A program made the position numbers and the translations under genes. This document shows, piece by piece, positions 7,979 through 17,367 of a stretch of DNA of 64,000 bases. Below the pieces are notes generated by a model. That model saw only the letters and a list, made by a program, of their open reading frames with translations. It searched no databases and was not told the DNA's origin. The stretch's first letter is position 1; every line of letters starts with the position of its first letter. The DNA is from Chloroflexota bacterium (GTDB lineage: Bacteria; Chloroflexota; Anaerolineae; Aggregatilineales; J027). The stretch spans positions 186,001 to 250,000 of the forward strand of contig QMIT01000007.1 of NCBI GenBank assembly GCA_024434115.1. Direction: 5' to 3'.

Positions 7979-10288
7979 ATGTCTATAACATCGTCAGAAC
8001 GCCAACGCTTACGTCTAACTATTCAAGGTATTGTGCAGGGAGTCGGTTTTCGCCCCTTTGTCTACGGCTTGGCCCAACAGCATAGCCTTGCAGGGCATGT
8101 GGGCAACAATGGCGAGGGGGTATTTATTGAGATTGAAGGCACACCCGAAAATCTTGCCCGATTTCAGACAGCCCTGCTTCATCAAACCCCACCCTTAGCC
8201 CGTCTCGATTCGGTGCAGGTGGAATCCATCGAACCCGCCGATGACCACGACTTTGTGATTGTCGCCAGCCAAGCCAGCGACCAGCTAACGGCCCTCCTGC
8301 CACCCGACATCGCTATTTGTGAGGACTGTCTGCGCGAATTACTTGATCCCAGCAACCGCCGCTATCACTACCCCTTTATTAACTGCACCAACTGTGGCCC
8401 GCGTTTCACCATTATTCAGGGCATTCCCTATGACCGCCCCAAGACCACGATGGCAGATTTCGAGATGTGCCCTGACTGTGCCGCCGAATATCATGACCCG
8501 CTGAATCGGCGTTTTCATGCCCAACCGAATGCCTGCCCCGTCTGTGGCCCGCATCTATGGTTTCAAGCCCATTCGGGAGAAATCATCGAAGGTGACGACG
8601 CCATCACCCTCACCCACCAAGCCTTTGCCAATCATCAGATTATCGCGGTGAAGGGGATTGGCGGTTTTCATCTCGCCTGCGATGCCCGTTCAGACACCGC
8701 CCTGCAACTTTTGCGTGAGCGTAAGGGACGTGTGGATAAGCCGTTTGCCATCTTGGTGCGTGATTTGGAAATGGCCCATCAGCTTGCTGAGATTAATCCA
8801 GCCGAAGCCACCCTTTTGGAAAGTCCCCAACGTCCAATTGTGTTGTTGAAAAAACGTCAGCCCAACATGCTTTCGGAACTGGTCGCGCCGGGTAATCAAT
8901 TTGTGGGGATTATGTTGGCCTATGCACCCCTCCATTATTTGCTGCTGGATGATTACCCGCTGGTCATGACCTCCGGCAATTTCAGCGGTGAACCCATCTG
9001 CAAAGACAATGAAGAGGCGCTCCAATATCTCGCCCCGCTAGTGGATGGCTTTTTGCTGCATAACCGCCCCATCCATATCGCCTGTGATGATTCGGTGCTG
9101 CGGATTCATGATGAACACGAACTGTCTATCCGTCGTTCACGCGGCTATACCCCTTTTCCGGTCAAACTGCCCTTTGATGCGGCGACGGTTTTGGCAACAG
9201 GTGGCGAACTCAAAAATACCTTTTGCCTGACCCATCATCGGCACGCCTTTTTAAGCCAGCACATCGGTGATATGGAAAATATCGAAACCCTGAATGCCTT
9301 TACGAACTCAGTAAACCATTTTTCGACGCTCTATGGTCTGCAACCAGAAGCGGTGATTTGTGACCTGCACCCTAACTACCTAACGACCACATGGGCTAAT
9401 GAATATGCCAGTACCCATAACCTCCCATTGATTCAAGTGCAACACCACCACGCCCATATTGCGGCTGTCCTAGCCGAACATGGCGACATGGGACAATCCC
9501 CTGTCATTGGTGTTTGTTTGGATGGCACGGGGTATGGTACCGATGGCGCGATTTGGGGCGGCGAATTTTTGCTGGCGGATGATGCTCATTTTGAACGGGT
9601 GGCCCATCTCAAATATATTCCGTTGGCGGGGGGCGATGCGGCGGTCAAAAAACCCTACCGTGTGGCGTTGGCCCATCTCTGGTCAGCCCATATTGCGTGG
9701 GAGGAGTGGCTGCCCCCAGTTGCGGCTTGCCCCGCCGTTGACCAGCGCATTCTAGTGCAGCAATTCAAAACAGGCTTCAATACGGTCCCCACCAGCAGTT
9801 TGGGTCGCCTATTTGATGCTGCCGCCGCACTGATTGGTGTGCGACAGATTGTGTCGTATGAAGCCCAAGCCGCTATTGAACTTGAAAGCATGGCCGTATT
9901 GACAGATGAGAGCTACCCGTTTGATTTACAAATCCCCCCCGATACGCCCATTCAACTCGATGTCAGTCCGGTGTTTCGAGCAATGGTGGACGATTTGCGG
10001 CGGGGGGTCTCCCCCAACCTCATCGCAGGTAAATTCCATCGTGGGGTGGCGGATGGGATTTTGAAAACTTGTGACTTGTTGCGTCAAAAAACAGGCATTC
10101 ATCGAGTTGCCTTGAGTGGGGGCGTGTTTCAAAATGTATTGCTGCTGGGCCTGACCAACCAAGCCCTTACCCAAAGCGGTTTTGAGGTGCTGGTACATCG
10201 GGCTGTGCCGCCGAATGATGGTGGATTAGCTTTAGGGCAGGCCGTCATCGGTGCTAAACAAATTCAAATGAACTGTAAGGAGCAGTAA
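7979..10288 (+). CDS. hypF: Carbamoyltransferase HypF
   Basis: Converts carbamoyl phosphate into the thiocarbamate on HypE that becomes the cyanide ligands of NiFe hydrogenase. The 769-residue length is typical. An acylphosphatase domain covers about 8-95 (GIVQGVGFRPFVYGLA). Two zinc fingers follow (CEDC with CTNC, then CPDC with CPVC, about 109-188). A YrdC-like domain comes next (SRGYTPFPV near its end), then a Kae1-like carbamoyltransferase domain with the HHHAHIAAVLAEHG metal motif and GVCLDGTGYGTDGAIWGGEF. Its stop is 2 bases before hypC. Confidence 0.96.
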   Translation: MSITSSERQRLRLTIQGIVQGVGFRPFVYGLAQQHSLAGHVGNNGEGVFIEIEGTPENLARFQTALLHQTPPLARLDSVQVESIEPADDHDFVIVASQASDQLTALLPPDIAICEDCLRELLDPSNRRYHYPFINCTNCGPRFTIIQGIPYDRPKTTMADFEMCPDCAAEYHDPLNRRFHAQPNACPVCGPHLWFQAHSGEIIEGDDAITLTHQAFANHQIIAVKGIGGFHLACDARSDTALQLLRERKGRVDKPFAILVRDLEMAHQLAEINPAEATLLESPQRPIVLLKKRQPNMLSELVAPGNQFVGIMLAYAPLHYLLLDDYPLVMTSGNFSGEPICKDNEEALQYLAPLVDGFLLHNRPIHIACDDSVLRIHDEHELSIRRSRGYTPFPVKLPFDAATVLATGGELKNTFCLTHHRHAFLSQHIGDMENIETLNAFTNSVNHFSTLYGLQPEAVICDLHPNYLTTTWANEYASTHNLPLIQVQHHHAHIAAVLAEHGDMGQSPVIGVCLDGTGYGTDGAIWGGEFLLADDAHFERVAHLKYIPLAGGDAAVKKPYRVALAHLWSAHIAWEEWLPPVAACPAVDQRILVQQFKTGFNTVPTSSLGRLFDAAAALIGVRQIVSYEAQAAIELESMAVLTDESYPFDLQIPPDTPIQLDVSPVFRAMVDDLRRGVSPNLIAGKFHRGVADGILKTCDLLRQKTGIHRVALSGGVFQNVLLLGLTNQALTQSGFEVLVHRAVPPNDGGLALGQAVIGAKQIQMNCKEQ

Positions 10289-10290
10289 CC

Positions 10291-10548
10291 ATGTGCTTAG
10301 GGGTTCCCGGCCAAATCAAAGAAGTGTATGAGCTAGAGGGTGTTCGTATGGGCAAGGTCAATTTTGGCGGTATCGTCAAGGAGGTCTGCCTTGAATATGT
10401 GCCCGAAGCCGCTGTAGGGGATTACACCATCGTGCATGTCGGTTTTGCCATCACCCGCCTTGATGAAGCATCCGCCCTTGAAACCCTGAAGATGTTCGAG
10501 GAGCTTGGTGTTCTGGATGAAGAACTCAACCCCGGACACGTAGAGTGA
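10291..10548 (+). CDS. hypC: Hydrogenase assembly chaperone HypC
   Basis: Small chaperone (85 residues) that carries the Fe(CN)2CO group with HypD and escorts the hydrogenase large-subunit precursor. It starts MCLGVPGQI, with the essential Cys2 of the HypC/HybG family. A good ribosome-binding site (AAGGAG) lies in the last codons of hypF, so the two genes are likely coupled. The remaining sequence fits the small beta-barrel fold. Confidence 0.95.
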   Translation: MCLGVPGQIKEVYELEGVRMGKVNFGGIVKEVCLEYVPEAAVGDYTIVHVGFAITRLDEASALETLKMFEELGVLDEELNPGHVE

Positions 10549-10570
10549 AATTCTTGAAGGAACGCTATCT

Positions 10571-11680
10571 ATGAAGTATCTCAATGAATTCCGCGATAAC
10601 GAACTCGTGCAAAAGCTGCTCCACGAAATACGCCAAATCACCACCCGCCAATGGGCGATGATGGAAGTCTGTGGGGGTCAGACCCATTCGATTATCCGTA
10701 ATGGCATTGACCAATTGCTGCCACCTGAAATTGAACTGATTCACGGCCCCGGCTGTCCGGTCTGCGTCACCCCGCTTGAAACGATTGATAAAGCCCTTGC
10801 CATCGCCGCCCAACCGAATGTCATTTTCTGTTCCTTTGGCGATATGCTGCGTGTTCCCGGCAGCGACCGCGATTTGTTTGCGGTCAAGAGTCAGGGTGGC
10901 GATATTCGCATCGTTTATTCGCCCCTTGATGCGGTCAAAGTGGCCCGCGACAACCCCGATAAACAGGTAGTTTTCTTCGGCATCGGTTTTGAAACCACCG
11001 CCCCGGCCAATGCCCAAGCGTTAGTAGTCGCCAAAAAGCAGGGCCTCAAAAATTTCTCGATGTTAGTTTCGCATGTGCTAGTGCCCCCTGCCATTGAAGC
11101 CCTCATGCAATCACCTACCTGTCGTGTACAGGCATTTTTGGCAGCGGGGCATGTATGCAGCGTGATGGGGTATTGGCAGTATGAACCCCTTGCCGAAAAA
11201 TATCATGTTCCAATTGTGGTCACAGGTTTTGAACCGTTGGATGTGTTGAACGGCGTTTATCATGCGGTTCTGCAATTGGAGACAGGACGGCATGAAGTTG
11301 AAAATGCCTATTCACGGGCCGTACAGCGCGAGGGAAATCTCCCCGCCCAAAGAGTTATGCAAGAAGTCTTTGAAGTGTGTGACCGGACATGGCGTGGCAT
11401 TGGCATGATTCCGCAAAGTGGCTGGCAGTTAAATGCCGCCTATCAGGATATGGATGCCGCCATCCGTTTCCAAGTCGGCGATATTCACACCCAAGAGTCC
11501 GCCATTTGTCGCAGTGGAGAGGTTCTGCAAGGACTTATCAAGCCCCATCTATGCCCTGCCTTTGGCAAAGAATGTACCCCCTCCAAACCCCTCGGCGCGA
11601 CGATGGTCTCCAGCGAAGGGGCGTGCGCGGCTTATTACAATTATGGTCGTTTCATCGAACACGAACAGGTAGCCCCATGA
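10571..11680 (+). CDS. hypD: Hydrogenase maturation iron-sulfur protein HypD
   Basis: Scaffold on which the Fe(CN)2CO group is assembled together with HypC. The 369-residue protein shows the key motifs CGGQTHS (Cys34) and [10 protein letters not shown] (Cys62, Cys65), [12 protein letters not shown] near 136, and the C-terminal cluster-binding region containing [19 protein letters not shown] and SEGACAAYY. Length and motif order are normal. The gene ends in an ATGA overlap with hypE. Confidence 0.95.
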   Translation: MKYLNEFRDNELVQKLLHEIRQITTRQWAMMEVCGGQTHSIIRNGIDQLLPPEIELIHGPGCPVCVTPLETIDKALAIAAQPNVIFCSFGDMLRVPGSDRDLFAVKSQGGDIRIVYSPLDAVKVARDNPDKQVVFFGIGFETTAPANAQALVVAKKQGLKNFSMLVSHVLVPPAIEALMQSPTCRVQAFLAAGHVCSVMGYWQYEPLAEKYHVPIVVTGFEPLDVLNGVYHAVLQLETGRHEVENAYSRAVQREGNLPAQRVMQEVFEVCDRTWRGIGMIPQSGWQLNAAYQDMDAAIRFQVGDIHTQESAICRSGEVLQGLIKPHLCPAFGKECTPSKPLGATMVSSEGACAAYYNYGRFIEHEQVAP

Positions 11681-12726
11681 TAGATTTCGATAATTGGGCC
11701 TGTCCCCTCCCGCTGCGTGATTACCCTCAAATCGTGATGGGGCATGGCGGCGGCGGCAAACTTTCCAACGATTTGGTGGAGCATCTTTTTGTGCCCGCTT
11801 TTCATAACCCCATGCTTGCTTCATTAGCGGATGGGGCTGCTCTGACCGTCGGTGGACAGCGATTGGCGTTTTCGACGGACTCCTATGTGGTACGGCCTCT
11901 ATTTTTCCCCGGTGGCAGCATCGCCGACCTCGCTATCAACGGCACGGTGAATGATCTTGCCATGTTGGGGGCGACCCCGTTATTCCTGAGCGTCGGCATG
12001 ATTTTAGAAGAGGGCCTGCCGATGAATATATTAGGGAGTTTGGTGGATCTGCTGGCGGCAGCGGCGCGTAATGCTCATGTGCAGGTTGTGACGGGTGACA
12101 CCAAAGTCGTAGATAAAGGGCATGGCGACCAGATTTATATCAATACCAGCGGGGTCGGCTTGATTCCAGCGGGTATTGACATCGCGCCCCAGAATGCCCG
12201 CCCCGGCGACAAAATTTTAATCAGCGGCACGATTGGCGATCACGGCATGGCGATTATGAGCGTGCGGGAGGGGTTGGAATTTGAAAGCCCCATCCGCAGT
12301 GATTCCGCCCCGTTAAATGGCCTTGTCGCGGCGATGCTGCAATGTTCAACGAACATTCATGTCTTGCGTGACCCCACACGCGGCGGAGTGGCCTCATCGC
12401 TGAATGAAATTGCGAAATCGGCGGGGGTCGGCATTGCATTAGATGAACGCCATTTCCCCGTGCGGCCCGAAGTCGCGGCGGCCTGTGAATTATTGGGCAT
12501 GGATCCGCTGTATGTCGCCAATGAGGGTAAATTGCTGGCGATTGTTCCCCCCGACGATGCCGACGCCATTTTAGAGACCATGCACCACCATCCATTCGGT
12601 CATGATGCCGCAATCATTGGCGAGGTGGTGAGTGAACATCGAGGCAAGGTCACATCACGCACAGGCATCGGCGGGACTCGCGTCGTTGCTATGCAAATTG
12701 GGGAACAGTTACCCCGTATATGTTAA
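11677..12726 (+). CDS. hypE: Hydrogenase maturation protein HypE (carbamoyl dehydratase)
   Basis: Dehydrates the carbamoyl group received from HypF into a thiocyanate on its C-terminal cysteine. I place the start at the ATG at 11677, which overlaps the hypD stop (ATGA) and gives [17 protein letters not shown]. The 349-residue product has [12 protein letters not shown] (21-32), the ATP-binding region [20 protein letters not shown], and ends exactly in PRIC, the family C-terminus with the reactive Cys349. Last gene of the hyp cluster; no hydrogenase large or small subunit or maturation protease follows. Confidence 0.95.
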   Translation: MIDFDNWACPLPLRDYPQIVMGHGGGGKLSNDLVEHLFVPAFHNPMLASLADGAALTVGGQRLAFSTDSYVVRPLFFPGGSIADLAINGTVNDLAMLGATPLFLSVGMILEEGLPMNILGSLVDLLAAAARNAHVQVVTGDTKVVDKGHGDQIYINTSGVGLIPAGIDIAPQNARPGDKILISGTIGDHGMAIMSVREGLEFESPIRSDSAPLNGLVAAMLQCSTNIHVLRDPTRGGVASSLNEIAKSAGVGIALDERHFPVRPEVAAACELLGMDPLYVANEGKLLAIVPPDDADAILETMHHHPFGHDAAIIGEVVSEHRGKVTSRTGIGGTRVVAMQIGEQLPRIC

Positions 12727-12767
12727 CTCATATCGGGTGAGCCTTAGCCTTGCCCCTACATCAAAAT

Positions 12768-13634
12768 TCACTGTTGCGCCAGCGCAATCGCCCCCAATAC
12801 CCCGGCATGGTCGCCCAACGCAGGCGGCACAATGTAATGATCCACATCCTGTATGATGGCTGGGTGCTGCAAATAGCCATTCAGCAACGTCTGGAATTTG
12901 CTGCGAATCATCGGGAAAAGCTGGGTTTGACGCATGACCCCGCCCCCCAAAATAATCCGCTGAGGGGAGAGGGTACAGACAAAACTCACCAGCGCGATGG
13001 CGATGTACTCCGCTTCCAATTCCCATGCCGGATGGTCAATAGGCAGGGTCTTGGGGGAGACCTTCCAGCGTTTTTGCAGGGCTGGCCCGGTGGTCAACCC
13101 CTCCAAGCAATCCTTGTGATAGGGGCAGTTGCCTTCAAAGGGGTCTTTGGCGGGGTCACGCGGCAGCAGGATGTGACCCAATTCAGGATGAATCAAGCCA
13201 TGTACCAAACGGCCATTGACCATCACACCACCGCCCACACCCGTCCCAATGGTCAGATAGAGAAAATCATCCAGCCCGACGGCTGCGCCCCATTTGTGTT
13301 CACCCAGCGCTGCCGTATTGACATCGGTATCAAATTCGACAGGTACTCCCAATTCGCGGCTGATGACGCCAGCAAAGTCTGTATTAGCCCAACCGGGTTT
13401 GGGCGTTGTGGTGATATACCCAAAGGTGGGAGAATCGCGGTGAATATCCACCGGGCCAAACGACCCAATGCCGATCTTTTTCGTGGGGGGGTGCTGACGA
13501 AAAAACGCAATGACTTTCTGAAATGTTTCGGTAGGGGTCGTCGTAGACATCGGGTCGCTAACAACAATATTTTGAGGGTCCGTCCCAACTGCACAGACAA
13601 ATTCGGTTCCACCTGCTTCAATTCCACCAAACAT
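12768..13634 (-). CDS. ROK-family sugar kinase, probably fructokinase
   Basis: Cytoplasmic ATP-dependent hexose kinase of 288 residues. It opens [17 protein letters not shown], the phosphate-binding loop of fructokinase-type ROK proteins, and contains [25 protein letters not shown], the ROK metal segment HPELGHILL, and a zinc-type cluster with [11 protein letters not shown]. This combination is characteristic of the B. subtilis fructokinase branch. Convergent with hypE and divergent from the cupin gene. A TAAGCGCTT element 25-36 bases upstream of the start may be a LacI-type operator. Confidence 0.82.
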   Translation of the reverse strand: MFGGIEAGGTEFVCAVGTDPQNIVVSDPMSTTTPTETFQKVIAFFRQHPPTKKIGIGSFGPVDIHRDSPTFGYITTTPKPGWANTDFAGVISRELGVPVEFDTDVNTAALGEHKWGAAVGLDDFLYLTIGTGVGGGVMVNGRLVHGLIHPELGHILLPRDPAKDPFEGNCPYHKDCLEGLTTGPALQKRWKVSPKTLPIDHPAWELEAEYIAIALVSFVCTLSPQRIILGGGVMRQTQLFPMIRSKFQTLLNGYLQHPAIIQDVDHYIVPPALGDHAGVLGAIALAQQ

Positions 13635-13658
13635 AGCTAACCTCGATATAAAATTTGA

Positions 13659-13670
13659 ATAAGCGCTTGT
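13659..13670. promoter_or_regulatory. Imperfect LacI-type operator in the kinase/cupin divergent region
   Basis: ATAAGCGCTTGT shares the nine-base core TAAGCGCTT with the perfect palindrome TGTAAGCGCTTACA that lies in front of the LacI gene at 14610. It sits between two divergent genes where a regulator could control both. Evidence is similarity to that site only. Confidence 0.4.
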
Positions 13671-13748
13671 TTTTGCAAGAATGATGAGGCTATAGTGCAG
13701 TCCAATTTATAGCACATTTTCGCGGGCTTATTATAGGAGTTTTTCACC

Positions 13749-14129
13749 ATGCATATACCCGAAATCGTCTATTTGCAGCAGTTGGCATGGACACCCAGCC
13801 CAGTGGTAGCCGGAGTCGAGGTCAAATATTTCGCCAACCGCCCCAATCAGACACCCGATGATATGATGATTCTCAAAATCGAGGTTGGCAATAACATTCG
13901 CTGGCATGTACATGAAACGGCGACGGAAGTGAATTATGTCCTGCAAGGTCATGCTCGCTTGCGTTATGCCGAAAATGAAAATCAGCAACCCATCTACGAG
14001 CATGACCTCGAACCCGGTATGGCGTTTATCATTCCTGCGGGGTTGTGGCACTCGTTCATCAATCTTGGTGATGAAACTGCTCTTTTCTTTTCCCTACATA
14101 TCTCCCAAGCGGTGCAAAGTGGAAATTAA
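13749..14129 (+). CDS. Small cupin-domain protein
   Basis: Single-domain cupin of 126 residues. The first cupin motif is visible as WHVHETATEVNYVLQGHARL (about 56-75), with the His-His-Glu metal ligands, and the second as PAGLWHSFINLGDE near residue 98. No enzyme assignment can be made; small cupins of this kind include sugar isomerases, dioxygenases and binding proteins. It follows GGAGTTTTTCACC and overlaps the following GNAT gene, so the pair is probably co-expressed. Confidence 0.75.
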   Translation: MHIPEIVYLQQLAWTPSPVVAGVEVKYFANRPNQTPDDMMILKIEVGNNIRWHVHETATEVNYVLQGHARLRYAENENQQPIYEHDLEPGMAFIIPAGLWHSFINLGDETALFFSLHISQAVQSGN

Positions 14130-14502
14130 AATTAGCCCTGCCGTCACCAATGATGAACTAAATACCTTGTTTGCCGCCGCATGGAACGATCATTCATCAC
14201 GAGATTTTGGCCCGATACTAACCCGCAGTTTGCTCTACATCTGCGCTTATGTAGACAGTCAATTGGTCGGGTTTGTAAATTTTGCGTGGGATGGCGGCGA
14301 CCATGCTTTTTTATTAGATACCACCGTGCATCCAGTTTATCAGCGCCGGGGGATTGGCCTGCAAATCGTGCGAGTCGGAATTGATGCAGTCCGTCGTTAT
14401 GACATTGAATGGATTCATGTAGATTATGAACCACACCTGCATGAGTTTTATACGCAGTGTGGTTTTACACCTACCCCCGCCGGATTGGTCAATCTCAAAT
14501 AA
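14119..14502 (+). CDS. GNAT-family N-acetyltransferase
   Basis: Acetyl-CoA-dependent transferase of 127 residues. I choose the GTG at 14119 (VEIKISPAVTND) because the acetyltransferase fold begins right there and residues read upstream only shadow the cupin gene. The acetyl-CoA loop is VHPVYQRRGIGLQIV (about 73-87), with the C-terminal strand FYTQCGFTPTPAG. It overlaps the cupin gene by 11 bases. The substrate is unknown. Confidence 0.72.
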   Translation: MEIKISPAVTNDELNTLFAAAWNDHSSRDFGPILTRSLLYICAYVDSQLVGFVNFAWDGGDHAFLLDTTVHPVYQRRGIGLQIVRVGIDAVRRYDIEWIHVDYEPHLHEFYTQCGFTPTPAGLVNLK

Positions 14503-14544
14503 CTCCTACTCAGTGAGGCTATAGTGAATTTCAGGCTCTCTTCC

Positions 14545-14573
14545 TTGACGAGGGCAGAGTTCTTCGCTATGCT
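14545..14573 (+). promoter_or_regulatory. Sigma70-type promoter of the LacI regulator gene
   Basis: TTGACG (14545-14550) and TATGCT (14568-14573) are separated by exactly 17 bases. The start codon lies 37 bases downstream. The operator palindrome follows the -10 box after one base, over the expected transcription start. Confidence 0.7.
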
Positions 14574-14574
14574 A

Positions 14575-14588
14575 TGTAAGCGCTTACA
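14575..14588. promoter_or_regulatory. Perfect palindromic LacI-type operator TGTAAGCGCTTACA
   Basis: This 14-bp perfect palindrome with a central CG is the classic form for LacI/CcpA-type regulators. It covers the expected transcription start of the downstream LacI gene, so negative autoregulation is the simplest reading. Confidence 0.75.
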
Positions 14589-14609
14589 TCAGCTTACTGA
14601 GAGTAACTC

Positions 14610-15620
14610 ATGCAGTCGGATGATTCAAACCGCATTACGATTGTTGAAGTCGCCCAATATGCCGGGGTTTCAACAGCAACCGTCAGCCGGGTCATCAATA
14701 AAACTGGGCCTGTCTTGCCTGAAACGGCAGCGAAAGTCTATGCGGCAATTGAAGCCCTGAATTACAAACCCAATGCGGCGGCACGCGGTCTTGCTAGTCG
14801 TCGCACAAATGCCATTGGGCTGTTGATGGATGAGGTCAACGGCGAGTTTTTTCTGCCGATGCTGCGGGGCATCGAAAATGCGGTGCGGCAAAGTGGCATG
14901 GATTTACTGATTAGTGCGACACATGGCCTAGATAAAACATCCTATCCGTTGGGCGAAAACAACACGGATGGCTTGATCGTTTTCGCCAACAGCCTACCCA
15001 AAGAAGAAATTTTAAGGCTGCACAAAATTGGCCTCCCAATGGTACTGCTGCATCGCTCCTCCCCGCCGAATTTAAATATCCCGTGTGTGACCGTCGAAAA
15101 TAAGATTGGGGCGCGGCGCATGGTGGATTATTTGATTGAAAAACGTGGTTATCGGAAGATTGCATTTTTGGAAGGGCCAGACAGTCACGAAGATGCCTAT
15201 TGGCGCAAATTGGGCTATCAAGAGAGCCTTGCCGCTCATAATATTCCCTTTGACCCCCAATGGGTATCTTTGGGAGGATTCGATGAAAAACAAGCCCACT
15301 TTTCGGTTTCGCATTGGCTAGAACAGGCACTGAAAGCCGAGGTAATCTTTGCCGCGGATGATGATTCGGCGATTGGCGCGATGATGGCACTTAAAGAGGC
15401 CGGATTACGCATCCCCGAGGATATTGCTCTGGTGGGGTTTGATGATATTCGGTTGGCGGCCTATCTCGACCCACCCTTGACGACGGTGCGTGCACCAATC
15501 GAACAAGCGGCCCGCATCGCAGTGGAGCAATTGGTGAAAGTGATACACGGCGAGGAAGTGGAATTGACGACCCTTCTGCCGACGGAATTGGTGATTCGGC
15601 GCTCGTGTGGGTGCTGCTGA
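14610..15620 (+). CDS. LacI-family transcriptional regulator
   Basis: Repressor of 336 residues. The N-terminal helix-turn-helix reads VEVAQYAGVSTATVSRVIN with the hinge helix NAAARGLAS, followed by a periplasmic-binding-like sugar sensor (GLLMDEVNGEFFLPMLRGIE, IFAADDDSAIGAM, IALVGFDDIRLAAY). It ends in RRSCGCC, a common LacI-family tail. It probably binds the palindrome at 14575-14588. Its position before the GH4 / kinase / GH20 genes suggests it responds to a beta-linked or amino sugar, which is inference from context. Confidence 0.9.
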   Translation: MQSDDSNRITIVEVAQYAGVSTATVSRVINKTGPVLPETAAKVYAAIEALNYKPNAAARGLASRRTNAIGLLMDEVNGEFFLPMLRGIENAVRQSGMDLLISATHGLDKTSYPLGENNTDGLIVFANSLPKEEILRLHKIGLPMVLLHRSSPPNLNIPCVTVENKIGARRMVDYLIEKRGYRKIAFLEGPDSHEDAYWRKLGYQESLAAHNIPFDPQWVSLGGFDEKQAHFSVSHWLEQALKAEVIFAADDDSAIGAMMALKEAGLRIPEDIALVGFDDIRLAAYLDPPLTTVRAPIEQAARIAVEQLVKVIHGEEVELTTLLPTELVIRRSCGCC

Positions 15621-15631
15621 AAGAGGGTTCC

Positions 15632-15946
15632 ATGGGTCTATTTGAAAAAGTTTTTGGAACTGTGATTCTTTTATGGGTCACATTTGGTTTTATCTATGGC
15701 GGCATTCGCGGGATTAAACATCCAGAAGACCCTTTTCGTTTAGGAGTAAGGGGAGATTTAGGAGTTCGTGCCAGCTACTACGTCATGATCGGCGGAGGGA
15801 TGTGTGGTGTATCCGGTTTACTTCTTTTGTGGATAAGTCACGGCATCGGTCATACCATCGGTGTTTGCGGTGTACTTTTAGGGTTTCCCTTCCTGTGGAC
15901 ATGTGGCTACATACTTTGGAAAAATCAGCCTAGATTTCGATGGTAA
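15632..15946 (+). CDS. Small membrane protein of unknown function
   Basis: Not recognised. I use the ATG at 15632 (MGLFEKVFGTV) because AAAGAGGG precedes it; 104 residues. Three hydrophobic stretches are visible at about 7-24 (VILLWVTFGFIYGG), 50-69 (YYVMIGGGMCGVSGLLLLW) and 76-95. It begins 12 bases after the LacI stop, so it may be on the same transcript, although no link in function is apparent. Confidence 0.55.
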   Translation: MGLFEKVFGTVILLWVTFGFIYGGIRGIKHPEDPFRLGVRGDLGVRASYYVMIGGGMCGVSGLLLLWISHGIGHTIGVCGVLLGFPFLWTCGYILWKNQPRFRW

Positions 15947-16062
15947 CAACTCATTGCACGAGAATTGAATTTTTAGGCACAGATGAAACAAGGGGATTAG
16001 TCAATACATTAGGTGATTAAAACGGTCTATGAAAGCCGTTGCATGTGAAAGGTAATGGAATA

Positions 16063-17352
16063 ATGAAAGTAGCAGTCATTGGTGGGGGGTCATCCTATAC
16101 CCCAGAATTGATTAATGGATTTTTGGAGCGTATGGGAAGTTTCCCGATTAAAGAACTCTGGCTGATGGATATTTTGCCGGAGCGGTTGGAAATTGTCGGC
16201 AAGTTCGCACAGCGCATGGTCAAAGCTGCCGGAGCGCCCTTTGAGGTACATCTGACCACCGACCAGCGGGAAGCAGTGCGCGGGGCAAACTATGTCACAA
16301 CTCAACTGCGCGTGGGATGGATGCAGGCCCGCCGTGAAGATGAATATTTAGGGCGGCGGCATGGCCTCATCGGGCAAGAAACAACAGGCATCGGCGGCAT
16401 GGCAAAAGCATTACGCACCATTCCGGTTATCCTCAAAATTGCCTACGATATGCACGAACTCGCCGCGCCGGGAGCATTGCTGGTCAATTTTACGAATCCC
16501 GCCGGATTGGTCACCGAAGCCCTGTCGCGTTATGCTGCCAATGTGCCAGCGGTAGGGGTTTGTAATGCACCCATCACCACCAAAATGTCGATCTTACAGG
16601 AGTTGGCAAAAGCGGGATTAACCGTTGAGCCAGAACGGGCGGAATTAGATACGCTTGGATTGAACCATCTGACATGGCATCGCGGCTTCCGCATTGATGG
16701 CGAGGATGTGTGGTCTCAAGTCATGCAGGGCTATATTGAATCTCTGCGGAGTGGCGAAAATGATGCTTGGGATGTGGGCACGATTGAAACGCTGCAAATG
16801 ATTCCCAATGGCTACCTGCAATATTTTTACTACACCGATAAAAAATTAGCGGCACAGGAAAAATGGCCTCCCTCACGGGCCGAAAAGGTTATGGAGATTG
16901 AAAAAGGGCTGTTCGCGCAATATGCTGAATCAGATCGGAGCACCCCACCAGAAGGGTTGATGCAGCGCGGCGGAGCGTACTATTCGACAGTCGCCACCCA
17001 ACTGCTGAATGCCCATTATAACGATTTAGGCGAGACGCATATCGTCAATACCCCCCATCGCGGCGCGGTGGAAGGTTGGCCCGCTGATTGGGTACTCGAA
17101 ATGCCGTGCACGGTCAATAAATCCGGCATCACGCCCCTGCCCGCCAAACCACTGCCGATGGCTTGTTTCGGCTTGGTAGCGCAGATCAAAGCCTATGAAA
17201 TTTTGACGGTTGAAGCAGCGGTACATGGGGATCGCAAAGCGGCCTATGAAGCGTTGTTGGTGCATCCATTGGGGCCAACGGCTGACCGCGTGCAGCCGGT
17301 GTTAGATGACCTGCTTGCCACCCACCGCGCTTATTTACCGCAATTTAATTAG
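16063..17352 (+). CDS. Family GH4 glycosidase, 6-phospho-beta-glucosidase type
   Basis: NAD- and divalent-metal-dependent glycosidase, 429 residues, using a redox elimination mechanism. I use the ATG at 16063 (MKVAVIGGGSSYTPELI), which starts the Rossmann fold directly. Visible family marks are VNFTNPAG (141-148), GVCNAPITTKM with metal ligand Cys167, and LGLNHLTWHRG with His202. These fit the 6-phospho-beta-glucosidase branch rather than the alpha-glucosidase branch. The 116 bases before the start hold no other gene. The next genes encode a sugar kinase and a GH20 hexosaminidase, and no phosphotransferase system is present, so the phosphorylated substrate may be made by that kinase. Confidence 0.85.
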   Translation: MKVAVIGGGSSYTPELINGFLERMGSFPIKELWLMDILPERLEIVGKFAQRMVKAAGAPFEVHLTTDQREAVRGANYVTTQLRVGWMQARREDEYLGRRHGLIGQETTGIGGMAKALRTIPVILKIAYDMHELAAPGALLVNFTNPAGLVTEALSRYAANVPAVGVCNAPITTKMSILQELAKAGLTVEPERAELDTLGLNHLTWHRGFRIDGEDVWSQVMQGYIESLRSGENDAWDVGTIETLQMIPNGYLQYFYYTDKKLAAQEKWPPSRAEKVMEIEKGLFAQYAESDRSTPPEGLMQRGGAYYSTVATQLLNAHYNDLGETHIVNTPHRGAVEGWPADWVLEMPCTVNKSGITPLPAKPLPMACFGLVAQIKAYEILTVEAAVHGDRKAAYEALLVHPLGPTADRVQPVLDDLLATHRAYLPQFN

Positions 17353-17367
17353 ACTGGACAAGTCACC

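Noticed and set aside
12750..13640. A 296-codon open frame on the plus strand opposite the ROK kinase gene
   Set aside because: The minus-strand frame has all ROK motifs; the antisense product has no recognisable family character and no ribosome-binding site.
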